A stretch of DNA of 64,000 bases from Fundidesulfovibrio terrae. Lineage in GTDB: Bacteria; Desulfobacterota; Desulfovibrionia; Desulfovibrionales; Desulfovibrionaceae. This document shows, piece after piece, positions 36,711 through 43,954 of this stretch (position 1 is its first letter; each line of letters starts with the position of its first letter). The DNA is taken from positions 558,001 to 622,000 of the forward strand of contig NZ_JAKZFS010000001.1 of assembly GCF_022808915.1 (NCBI RefSeq), in the 5' to 3' direction. The notes under the pieces are model-generated. The model was not told where the DNA came from. It saw only the letters and a program-made list of their open reading frames with translations, and ran no database searches. The position numbers were made by a program, and so were the translations under genes.

Positions 36711-37277
36711 TTAAAAGGATTTTCCCGAGTCGATGATTTTGGTGCCGGTATCCCACACATCCCATACCTGCTTGGCCGGAACGGGGAGCAGGCCAGAAGC
36801 CGTCCCGATCACACCTTCCATCCGTGTCCTTTGTTGCTCTGGCGTGAGAGGCTGCCCGGAAGCCTGCAAGGCTGTCATGGTCAGGGCCTTGGGGACATTC
36901 AGGCCTGGATGCCAGGTCTTTGTCAGGTCGCTTACGGTTTCTTCCACCGGCGTATCATAGTCCAGGCTCGGGTGGACCTCCAGACCCACGCCGCGAACGA
37001 TGCCTTTGCCGAAGCCCGAGAGAATCTGGACGAAAGGATTCTCCATGTACTTGTTGTACGGCATCCTGCTCTGCCAGCCGCCTTCGCCTTCCCTGGGCGC
37101 CCGGATGACCGGGGTGTCGGGGTCACTGGCGGTCCCATCGCCTCCAACTTGTGGGGATGAATCCTGCTTCGGTGTAAGCATTGCGTCCCAATTGGACTCC
37201 CGATCGGCGAACGTGTTCTTCACGTCGTCCGTCCACGCGTAATCTTCGAATCCGGTGCCTTCACTGCGCTCGCTCAT
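36711..37277 (-). CDS. Second protein with MSER/DYxW N-terminal motif
   Basis: 188 aa from the ATG at 37277 (AAGGAGG upstream). The N-terminus MSERSEGTGFEDYAWTDDVK shares its pattern with the last protein of the capsid operon, while the remaining sequences differ. The middle and C-terminus have no known domain. It has its own copy of the operator and promoter at 37356-37404, so it should be expressed with the capsid genes. Confidence 0.7.
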   Translation of the reverse strand: MSERSEGTGFEDYAWTDDVKNTFADRESNWDAMLTPKQDSSPQVGGDGTASDPDTPVIRAPREGEGGWQSRMPYNKYMENPFVQILSGFGKGIVRGVGLEVHPSLDYDTPVEETVSDLTKTWHPGLNVPKALTMTALQASGQPLTPEQQRTRMEGVIGTASGLLPVPAKQVWDVWDTGTKIIDSGKSF

Positions 37278-37355
37278 GAGTAACCTCCTTCTGAGCGTAA
37301 AGTTGTTCCTTGGGCATTTCACTCGACATCCGGCACTCCTCCGGAATTGGCCGCG

Positions 37356-37404
37356 AGCATAGCCAGGCGCGGATAAAATTCACCCCACATAGCGGTATGT
37401 GGGT
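37356..37404 (-). promoter_or_regulatory. Operator and promoter of the 37.3-kb N-motif gene
   Basis: CCCCACATA-N4-TATGTGGGT (37383-37404), one mismatch from a perfect inverted repeat, with -10-like TATGCT (37356-37361) at exactly the same offset as TAGAAT in the capsid operon. It would give a 5' leader of about 72 nt. Confidence 0.6.
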
Positions 37405-37416
37405 AAAAAGGTGAAA
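37379..37416. repeat. Direct repeat copy B (about 38 bp)
   Basis: Same orientation as copy A at 35482-35519; 25 bp around the palindrome are identical and the A-rich flank differs at a few places. Confidence 0.8.
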
Positions 37417-37442
37417 AAATGCCCTCTCCGCAGGGAGAGGGC
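37414..37442 (-). terminator. Rho-independent terminator of the exported PEBP gene
   Basis: Stem GCCCTCTCC / GGAGAGGGC with a 4-nt loop; on the minus strand it is followed by CATTTTTT. It insulates the PEBP genes from the operator immediately downstream. Confidence 0.85.
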
Positions 37443-37504
37443 TGATGGGCGCGTCGTTTGCGCGCGTGAAAGCAGGCGTCCGGCCGGATTGGCGGACGCC
37501 TGGA

Positions 37505-38050
37505 CTATTTCTTGGAATACTTGCCCATGATCTTGCCTCGGGCCAGGATATGCCCCTCCACGGCCAGGAGGAACTGCTGCTTGGTGGCTGCTTCCGGCAG
37601 GTCCAGCGCGGTGTCCAGGGCGAACACCTCGATCAGGTAGCGCCGGGTCACTCCCTGGGGCGGGCAAGGGCCGCAATAGCCGGGCTTCCCGGCGGCCCCG
37701 GCGCAGACGAGCTGCATCCCTTCGCCGCGCATCTGGCGGGCGCGCGGCTGGTTCTCGGACACCCCCACCGTGCCCGCTGCCGGAATGTTATAGGCCATCC
37801 ACAGGGCGGCCGCCCCCTTGGGTGCATCAAGCTCGGTCATGATGACGGCCAGGGTCCTGGCCTCGGACGGCACTCCGCTCACCGTGAGGGGAGGGGAGTG
37901 CTCGCCTCCCTCGCAGGCCAGCGCGCGGGGCATCTTGTCCCCGTCCTTGAACAGGGGACACCCCACCGTGAGCGAGGAGGCATCGCTTGACCCGCTCAGG
38001 CAGAACAGGGCCAGCGCGGCGATGAGGACGATTCTAGCGGGGCCGAGCAT
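37505..38050 (-). CDS. Exported PEBP/YbhB-family protein
   Basis: 181 aa. Sec signal peptide (ARIVLIAALALFCLSGSSDAS) then a phosphatidylethanolamine-binding-like domain, with MTELDAPKGAAALWMAYNIP and YCGPCPPQGVTRRYLIEVFALD at the ligand pocket positions. The DPD of the family motif is changed to DAP. Molecular role unknown. It overlaps the cytoplasmic paralogue by 17 bp. Confidence 0.88.
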   Translation of the reverse strand: MLGPARIVLIAALALFCLSGSSDASSLTVGCPLFKDGDKMPRALACEGGEHSPPLTVSGVPSEARTLAVIMTELDAPKGAAALWMAYNIPAAGTVGVSENQPRARQMRGEGMQLVCAGAAGKPGYCGPCPPQGVTRRYLIEVFALDTALDLPEAATKQQFLLAVEGHILARGKIMGKYSKK

Positions 38051-38504
38051 AGCGCCCCGTGAGCATGGCGTGGCCCAGCACGCGCCCCTTGGCCGCGGCC
38101 AGGAACTGGGCCTTGGACGCCCCCTCCGGCAGGTCCAGGGCGGCGTCCAGGGCGAACACCTTGAAGATGTAGCGGTGCGTGCCGGACGGAGGGCAGGGCC
38201 CCTGGTAGCGGGAGTTGCCCCAGCTGTTGCGGCCGTGGACCCCGCCCTTGGCGGCCAGGACCTCGGGAGTCACTCCCGGGGGCAGGTCCGTGAGCGCCGC
38301 CGGCAGGTTGAACACCAGCCAGTGCACCCAGTCGCCGCCCGGGGCGTCAGGGTCGTCGCAGAGCAGGGCCCAGGTCTTGGCGCTCCCGGACAGCCCGCCG
38401 ACCGTGATGCGCGGCGAAACGTCCTTTCCGTCGCAGGTGTGGACGGAAGGGATGCTCCCTCCTTCCGCGAAAGCGTCGCTGGTCACGGTCAGGGGCTGGC
38501 TCAT
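38034..38504 (-). CDS. PEBP/YbhB-family protein, cytoplasmic
   Basis: 156 aa, no signal peptide. LLCDDPDAPGGDWVHWLVFN and YQGPCPPSGTHRYIFKVFALD are the two conserved PEBP pocket motifs. Close paralogue of the exported protein downstream; the tandem pair, one per compartment, suggests a gene duplication. Role unknown beyond small-ligand binding. Confidence 0.92.
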   Translation of the reverse strand: MSQPLTVTSDAFAEGGSIPSVHTCDGKDVSPRITVGGLSGSAKTWALLCDDPDAPGGDWVHWLVFNLPAALTDLPPGVTPEVLAAKGGVHGRNSWGNSRYQGPCPPSGTHRYIFKVFALDAALDLPEGASKAQFLAAAKGRVLGHAMLTGRYARPR

Positions 38505-38514
38505 GGGCTGCTCC

Positions 38515-39378
38515 TTAGGTTCTATTCATTCGCCACGTGTACGCCTGGACGGTGTTCGAGAGGAGCATGGCGATGGTCATGGGGCCGATGCCGCCGGGCA
38601 CCGGGGTGATGGCCGAGGCCACGTCCTTGACCTGCTCGAAGTCCACGTCGCCGCACAGGCCCGAATCGGTCCGGTTGATGCCCACGTCTATCACCACGGC
38701 GCCGGGTTTGACCATGTCCTTGGTCACGAATCTGGGACGGCCGATGGCGGCCACCAGGATGTCGGCGGTGCGGCACTCCCCGGCCAGGTCCGGCGTGCGG
38801 GAGTGGCAGAGGGTGACGGTGGCGTTGGCCATGGGCTCGGCCCGGGCCAGCAGGAGCGCCATGGGCTTGCCCACGATGTTGGAGCGCCCGATCACCACGG
38901 CCTTCTTGCCGGAGCAGGAGATGCCGTAATGCTTGAGCACCTCCATGACCCCGGCCGGGGTGCAGGGCAGGAGGCTCGGCAGGCCGATGCACATCTTGCC
39001 CACGTTGACGGGATGGAAGCCGTCCACGTCCTTGGCGGGGTCCACCAGGGCCTGGACGGCCAGGAGGTCGAGGTGCTTGGGCAGGGGGGCCTGGACGAGG
39101 ATTCCGTCGATGGAATCATCCTCCGACAGGCTGGTGACCAGCTTTTCCAGAGCCTCCTGGGTGATGTCCGCGCCGACGCGGTGGGCGGTGGAGGTGATGC
39201 CCGTCTCGGCGCAGGCTTTTTCCTTGTTGCGGACGTAGACTTGGGAGGCCGGGTCGTCGCCCACCAGCACAACGGCCAGGTGCGGCGCGCGGCCGTGGAC
39301 TTTCTTCAGGCTTTCCACCTCTACGGCGAGTTTCTGGCGGATGGAGAGCGCGGTGGCCTTCCCGTCGAGAAGCTGCAT
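38515..39378 (-). CDS. folD: Methylenetetrahydrofolate dehydrogenase/cyclohydrolase FolD
   Basis: About 287 aa from the ATG at 39378, giving the usual MQLLDGKA start. Interconverts methylene-, methenyl- and 10-formyl-THF. Key regions: the catalytic Tyr and Lys in [33 protein letters not shown], the NADP loop [12 protein letters not shown] and [11 protein letters not shown]. All catalytic residues are present. The folD-PEBP spacing is only 10 bp, so one transcript is likely. Confidence 0.96.
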   Translation of the reverse strand: MQLLDGKATALSIRQKLAVEVESLKKVHGRAPHLAVVLVGDDPASQVYVRNKEKACAETGITSTAHRVGADITQEALEKLVTSLSEDDSIDGILVQAPLPKHLDLLAVQALVDPAKDVDGFHPVNVGKMCIGLPSLLPCTPAGVMEVLKHYGISCSGKKAVVIGRSNIVGKPMALLLARAEPMANATVTLCHSRTPDLAGECRTADILVAAIGRPRFVTKDMVKPGAVVIDVGINRTDSGLCGDVDFEQVKDVASAITPVPGGIGPMTIAMLLSNTVQAYTWRMNRT

Positions 39379-39494
39379 GCAGGTAACCCTCATATGACTG
39401 GATTTTCCGCACGCCGGACGGGAGGAATCCCGGCGAGCCGGTATGCTCTTGATAGGGTAAAAGCACCGGCAATGCAAATCGGTGCGCGGACGCG

Positions 39495-39525
39495 AAAAAG
39501 GGGCCGGGAAGCGCTTCCCGGCCCC
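39495..39525 (-). terminator. Rho-independent terminator of the hsp20 operon
   Basis: Palindrome GGGGCCGGGAAGC / GCTTCCCGGCCCC followed on the minus strand by TTTTTCG, just past the third hsp20 gene. Confidence 0.85.
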
Positions 39526-39531
39526 TCGCAT

Positions 39532-39990
39532 TCAGGACTGGATGCTCACGCGGGTGGACTTGGAGCCCTCCGCCTTGGGGATGGAGATCTTGAGCACGCC
39601 CTTGTCGAAGGTGGCCGTGGCCTTGTCGGCCAGGACCTCCCCGGGCATGGCCATGGAGCGGGAGAAGGAGCCGTAGCGGATCTCGCGCGAAAGCACGTTC
39701 TCGCCTTCTTTCTTCTCGGTCTCCTCGCGCTTTTCGCCCTTGATGGTGAGCACGCCGTTATCCAGGGTCAGCTCCACGTCCTTTGGGTCTATTCCGGGCA
39801 GTTCGGCGCTGACCAGGATCTCGTCGCCGGTTTCCTTCACGTCCAGCGACGGGGTGATGTCGCCCTTGCCGGAGAATCCGGGGAATCCGGGAAACGGTTC
39901 GCGCATGAGGCGTTCCATGGCTTCGAAGGGGCTGACGAACTTTCCAGCCGGTTCGCTCTTGCGCAACGCGGGGAAGAAACGCTCGAACAT
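39532..39990 (-). CDS. Hsp20 small heat shock protein (third of three)
   Basis: About 152 aa from the ATG at 39990 (GGAGG upstream). Alpha-crystallin domain of about 95 residues; LPGIDPKDVELTLDNGVLTI and the near-terminal motif GVLKISIPKAE are characteristic. ATP-independent holdase chaperone. The N-terminal arm contains FEAMERLMREPFPGFPG. Confidence 0.93.
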   Translation of the reverse strand: MFERFFPALRKSEPAGKFVSPFEAMERLMREPFPGFPGFSGKGDITPSLDVKETGDEILVSAELPGIDPKDVELTLDNGVLTIKGEKREETEKKEGENVLSREIRYGSFSRSMAMPGEVLADKATATFDKGVLKISIPKAEGSKSTRVSIQS

Positions 39991-40050
39991 ACACACCTCC
40001 AGGGTCTGGGCCGCGCCGGGAAGCGGCGCGGCCGGTTGGGGGCCTGGACG

Positions 40051-40416
40051 CTAGCCCATCTGGATGTCGATCTTGCGGGGCTGGGCCTTCTCCGCCTTGG
40101 GCAGATGCAGCTCGAGCACCCCGTTCTTCACGGTGGCCTTGATGCGGGACTTGTCCACGATGTGCGAGACCGTGAAGCCCCGGTAGTACTCGCCGTTGCC
40201 GAACTCCACGTGGACCAGCTTCTCGCCGTCCGGGGCGGGGTAGGCCGTGCGGCCCGACACCTTGATCTCGTCCTCGTTGAGGTCGATGATGAGCGCCTCC
40301 TTGGAAACGCCGGGCATGTCCATGTAGATGAAGAACCCGTCGTCGGTCTCCACGATGTCGGTGGAGGGCTTGACGCGGGGCAGGCCTTTCTCCTCGGTCT
40401 TGGTGATTTCGCTCAT
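40051..40416 (-). CDS. Hsp20 small heat shock protein (second of three)
   Basis: 121 aa with GGAGG before the ATG. Alpha-crystallin domain: IYMDMPGVSKEALIIDLNED and VKNGVLELHLPKAEKAQPRK. Shorter N-terminal arm than its paralogues. Between two other hsp20 genes, so different oligomer types or mixed oligomers are possible. Confidence 0.93.
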   Translation of the reverse strand: MSEITKTEEKGLPRVKPSTDIVETDDGFFIYMDMPGVSKEALIIDLNEDEIKVSGRTAYPAPDGEKLVHVEFGNGEYYRGFTVSHIVDKSRIKATVKNGVLELHLPKAEKAQPRKIDIQMG

Positions 40417-40432
40417 GGGTTTTCCTCCGCGA

Positions 40433-40849
40433 TCAGGCGATGTCGATGGAAATCTTCTTGGGCTTGGACGCCTCGGACTTGGGGATGACGACCTCCAGGA
40501 GCCCGTCCTTCATCTTGGCCGTGACCTTGTCCCGGTCGATGGGGGCGTGGATGTTCACCACCCTCTGGAACGCGCCCGTGGGGCGCTCCTGGCGGTAATA
40601 CTTGCCCTTGGCCGCCTGGCGTTCGCCCTTGACCACCAGCGACGACTCGGTGAGGGTCAGGTCCAGCTCGGAAATGTCCATGCCGGGAATCTCGCAGCGC
40701 ACCACGATGCGCTCCTCATCCTCGGAGATGTTCACCGGCGGGTAGGAGTAGGGCCGTTGCGAAATAGCCATGTTGGGGGACCAAAATGCCTCGAAGATTC
40801 GGTCGAGCGGCGTCTGCTGGCCGAAGAACGGACTGAAATCGATGACCAT
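40433..40849 (-). CDS. Hsp20 small heat shock protein (first of three)
   Basis: 138 aa, GGAGG before the ATG. Alpha-crystallin domain with CEIPGMDISELDLTLTESSL and MKDGLLEVVIPKSE. First gene of the operon; its promoter region starts about 35 bp upstream. The three paralogues are divergent in sequence, so the duplications are old. Confidence 0.93.
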   Translation of the reverse strand: MVIDFSPFFGQQTPLDRIFEAFWSPNMAISQRPYSYPPVNISEDEERIVVRCEIPGMDISELDLTLTESSLVVKGERQAAKGKYYRQERPTGAFQRVVNIHAPIDRDKVTAKMKDGLLEVVIPKSEASKPKKISIDIA

Positions 40850-40883
40850 GCGATTGTCCTCCTTGAGGGAATTGGCAAAGTTG

Positions 40884-40911
40884 ACAATAATCAGGTTTCG
40901 CTTACGGTCAA
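40884..40911 (-). promoter_or_regulatory. Candidate promoter of the hsp20 operon
   Basis: On the minus strand TTGACC, 16-bp spacer, TATTGT, preceded by C (CTTGACC), which partly resembles a sigma-32 -35 element; no clear sigma-32 -10 is seen. Confidence 0.4.
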
Positions 40912-40996
40912 GCGATCTCCGAAGGGAGACGCAATCCTTTATTATGTACGCCCGACGCGTGGAACAGTCAACGCCGCCTGCGATTCCGGAACGCCC

Positions 40997-41024
40997 TTGA
41001 CAGCCGGTCCGGGCTGTTTAAGCT
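40997..41024 (+). promoter_or_regulatory. Candidate promoter of the FmdB zinc-ribbon gene
   Basis: TTGACA, 16-bp spacer, TAAGCT, about 40 bp before the ATG at 41064. Good -35, weaker -10. Confidence 0.4.
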
Positions 41025-41063
41025 ATGCTGTTGTCTGGAAGCTTCAGCAGGAGGAAAACCGTC

Positions 41064-41294
41064 ATGCCCCTGTACGAATACCAATGCTCCGCCTGTGGCC
41101 AGCGATTCGAGGAGCTCGTCAGCGTCGGTTCGCCCCCCCCGGCGTGTCCGTCCTGCGCCTGCGCCGAGGTGACACGCATCCTGTCCAGCGTCTGTGGACG
41201 CACCTCCGACAAGGGGGCCGAGCACCAATTCGCCCCGGGGCCGTTCCCCACCAGCATGGGCTGCGGCTCGGGCGGGGGGGGCGGATTTTCCTGA
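41064..41294 (+). CDS. FmdB-family zinc-ribbon protein
   Basis: 76 aa from the ATG at 41064 (GGAGG upstream). PLYEYQCSACGQRFEELVSV and CPSC give the CxxC...CxxC zinc ribbon of FmdB/CxxC_CXXC_SSSS proteins. The tail is rich in Gly and contains an 8-G run near the stop. Regulatory role is assumed from the family name only. Confidence 0.9.
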   Translation: MPLYEYQCSACGQRFEELVSVGSPPPACPSCACAEVTRILSSVCGRTSDKGAEHQFAPGPFPTSMGCGSGGGGGFS

Positions 41295-41366
41295 AAGTAG
41301 CGGGAGCCGGCCCGGGAGGCCGGCCGGAGTATCGCCGCAATCAGTAAACATTTCAGAGGGAGAGAC

Positions 41367-43292
41367 ATGTCCGACACGGCAAAGAGCACGAAGCGCCAGT
41401 TCAAGGCCGACATCGTCAAGCTGCTCGATATCATCACCCACTCGGTCTACACCAACCGGGAGATCTTCCTGCGCGAGCTCATCTCCAACGCCTCAGACGC
41501 CCTGGAGAAGCTGCGCTTCGAGCAGAGCCGCGGCACATCCGTGGCCGGGGCCGACCTGCCCCTGGAGATCAGCATCACCACCGACAAGGAAAACAACACC
41601 CTGACCATCACCGACACCGGCATCGGCATGAGCGAGCTGGAGCTGGTGGAGAACATCGGGTCCATCGCCCATTCCGGGTCCGAGAATTTCATCAAGGCCC
41701 TGGGCGAGGATTCCTCCAAGGCCAGCTCCATCATCGGCCGTTTCGGCGTGGGCTTCTACTCGGTGTTCATGGCCGCGCGCCAGGTGGTGCTCACCACCCG
41801 GTCCGCCACGCCTGACGAACCCGCCTGGGTGTGGATTTCCGACGGCCTGGGCGGCTACGAGCTGATCGCCGCCGAGGGCGAGGTTCCGCGCGGCACCTCC
41901 ATCGAGATCCACCTGAAGGACGACGCGACGGAGTTCGCCGACCCGGATCAGATCAAGGACATCATCAACCGCCACTCGCATTTCATCTCCTTCCCCATCC
42001 TGGTGGACGGCGGGCGGGTGAACACCGTCCCGGCGGTGTGGCGCGAGCCCAAGTCCCAGGTGACGGCCGAGCAGTACAAGGAGTTCTACTCCTTCCTGAC
42101 CCACGACACCGAGGCCCCGATCGAGACCGTGCACATGAACGTGGACGCCCCGGTGCAGTTCTCGGCCCTGGTGTTCGTTCCGGCCAAGTCCGAGGAGTTC
42201 CTGGGGATGTCCAAGCTGGAGCGCGGCCTGGACCTCTATGTGCGCCGGGTGCTCATCGCCAAGGACGCCACCGAGCTTTTGCCCGAGTACCTGCGCTTCT
42301 GCCGGGGAGTGGTGGACACCGAGGACCTGCCCCTGAACCTCTCCCGCGAGACCCTGCAGGAGAACATGGTGCTGCGGCGCATCGCACAGGCCGTGACCAA
42401 GGAGATCCTCTCGCGCCTGCGCAAGAAGGCCGCCTCCGACCCCGACGGCTACGCCGCCCTGTGGAAGGAACACGCCAAGATCTTCAAGCTGGGCTACTCG
42501 GACTTTCTCAACCGCGAGGCATACGCCGAGCTTCTGCGCTTCGACTCCTCGGCCGTGGAGGAAGGCAAGCTCGCCAGCCTCACCGACTACGTTTCGCGCG
42601 CCCGGGAGGGCCAGAAGACCGTCTACTACATCTCAGGCCCCAGCCGCGAGGCCGTGGAACTCTCCCCCCATCTGGAGATGCTCCGGCGCAAGGGCCTGGA
42701 AGTGCTCTACCTGTACGAGCCCATCGACGAGTTCATGCTGGAGTCCATGGGCTCCTTCAAGGAGTTCGGCTTCAAGTCCGCCGAGCAGGCCCAGGCTAAG
42801 GACCTGGCCTCCTTCGATGATGCGGCCCCGTCCGGCCCCGAGGCCGCTCCCCTCAGCGAGGGCGAGTCCAAGCTGCTGGAGGGCCTGCTGGCCCGCATGA
42901 AGGAGGTCCTGGGGGATCGCATCAAGGACGTTCGCGCCTCCGAGCGCCTGAAGTCCAGCCCGTCCTGCCTGGTGTCCGCCGACGGCCAGATGAGCTCCCA
43001 GATGCAGCGCATCATGCGCATGATGTCCAAGGACGAGACCATCCCGGACAAGATCATGGAGGTGAACCCGGACCATCCCCTGACTCGGAACCTGCTGGCC
43101 ATCTATGGGGCGGACCACGCGGACGCCTTCATCGCCCAGGCCACGGAGCAACTCTACGAGTCGGCGCTGCTCTTGGAAGGCTACCTCTCCGACCCGCACA
43201 AGATGGTGGGGCGCATCAACGCCATCCTGGAAAAGGCCAGCGGCTGGTATGCCGGGCTCAAGGCCGGAGGCGATAGCGGAACGACGCATTGA
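41367..43292 (+). CDS. htpG: Molecular chaperone HtpG (Hsp90)
   Basis: 641 aa. GHKL ATPase N-terminal domain: NREIFLRELISNASDALEKL, DTGIGM and GRFGVGFYSVFMAA. The middle domain carries DLPLNLSRETLQEN; the C-terminal dimerisation domain has SSPSCLVSADGQMSSQMQRI. Full family length. With the Hsp20 operon and ftsH it forms a protein-quality neighbourhood. It ends before a strong terminator. Confidence 0.97.
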   Translation: MSDTAKSTKRQFKADIVKLLDIITHSVYTNREIFLRELISNASDALEKLRFEQSRGTSVAGADLPLEISITTDKENNTLTITDTGIGMSELELVENIGSIAHSGSENFIKALGEDSSKASSIIGRFGVGFYSVFMAARQVVLTTRSATPDEPAWVWISDGLGGYELIAAEGEVPRGTSIEIHLKDDATEFADPDQIKDIINRHSHFISFPILVDGGRVNTVPAVWREPKSQVTAEQYKEFYSFLTHDTEAPIETVHMNVDAPVQFSALVFVPAKSEEFLGMSKLERGLDLYVRRVLIAKDATELLPEYLRFCRGVVDTEDLPLNLSRETLQENMVLRRIAQAVTKEILSRLRKKAASDPDGYAALWKEHAKIFKLGYSDFLNREAYAELLRFDSSAVEEGKLASLTDYVSRAREGQKTVYYISGPSREAVELSPHLEMLRRKGLEVLYLYEPIDEFMLESMGSFKEFGFKSAEQAQAKDLASFDDAAPSGPEAAPLSEGESKLLEGLLARMKEVLGDRIKDVRASERLKSSPSCLVSADGQMSSQMQRIMRMMSKDETIPDKIMEVNPDHPLTRNLLAIYGADHADAFIAQATEQLYESALLLEGYLSDPHKMVGRINAILEKASGWYAGLKAGGDSGTTH

Positions 43293-43376
43293 ATTAATTG
43301 ACGCGATACGCCTTGGCGAATATTCTTTTCGCATGCGGCATGCAGGAAGGATGTTCAAGACGCAGGCATCATGGAT

Positions 43377-43409
43377 GGGGCTGGCCCTTACGGGGCCAGC
43401 CCCTTTTTT
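43377..43409 (+). terminator. Rho-independent terminator of htpG
   Basis: Stem GGGGCTGGCCC / GGGCCAGCCCC with a short loop, then six T, 85 bp after the htpG stop. Confidence 0.9.
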
Positions 43410-43469
43410 GCCGCCGAGGGGCGGACTGGATGCCTGGCCGACGCGGCTCCATTGGTGAGGGAACAGGCG

Positions 43470-43805
43470 ATGGCAGGATTCGACATTGAGGCACCTTGGT
43501 TCGTGGGAGCCATGCGGTATGCGGGGCTGTTCCTGGGGCTCTTCGGGCTCGCCATCCGGTTGATGATGTCGCGGGGCGGCGGGCGCATGGGCGAAGTGGG
43601 GAAAACCGGCCAGGATGACGCCGCGGGCGTTTCCCCGGCAAAGGGGGAATCCCAGGCGGCCCAGGCGCGAAGGCACCTGGCCTGGATCCTGAGCCGCGAC
43701 CACGGGGTTCGGGAGTTCCCCTGGTTCATCCTGGCGATCATCATCATGTTTCTTTTCGTGAATTGCATGCTGGTGGCCGTGTTTTTCATGCCCAAGGGCG
43801 GCTAG
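43470..43805 (+). CDS. Small membrane protein, unknown
   Basis: About 111 aa from the ATG at 43470 (GAGG 9 bp upstream; a GTG at 43455 is the alternative). Two transmembrane segments (YAGLFLGLFGLAIRLMM and FPWFILAIIIMFLFVNCMLVAVFF) flank a hydrophilic loop of about 50 residues rich in Gly, Ala and Gln. No family recognised. Upstream of ftsH by 150 bp. Confidence 0.65.
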   Translation: MAGFDIEAPWFVGAMRYAGLFLGLFGLAIRLMMSRGGGRMGEVGKTGQDDAAGVSPAKGESQAAQARRHLAWILSRDHGVREFPWFILAIIIMFLFVNCMLVAVFFMPKGG

Positions 43806-43954
43806 AAACTCGCGCGCCTTGCCGCCTTTACCCGCCACGCTCCTGGAGGAAAAACCCGAAAAACATCCCCGTCGCCCCATCCGCCCGCTTGACCCGCCCG
43901 CCCCCGGCCCGTATCAGTGAAGAATCCCAAAAAGACCGAACCTTTGGATCATCC

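Noticed and set aside
19909-37322. One intact prophage spanning lysis and capsid genes
   Set aside because: No integrase, repressor, terminase, portal or tail genes, and 10 kb of ordinary chromosomal genes (cobU, HD-GYP, kinase) lie between.
35482-37416. Direct repeats as att sites of an integrated element
   Set aside because: No recombinase or tRNA gene; both copies are placed identically before minus-strand genes with matching -10 spacing, so a promoter role explains them better.
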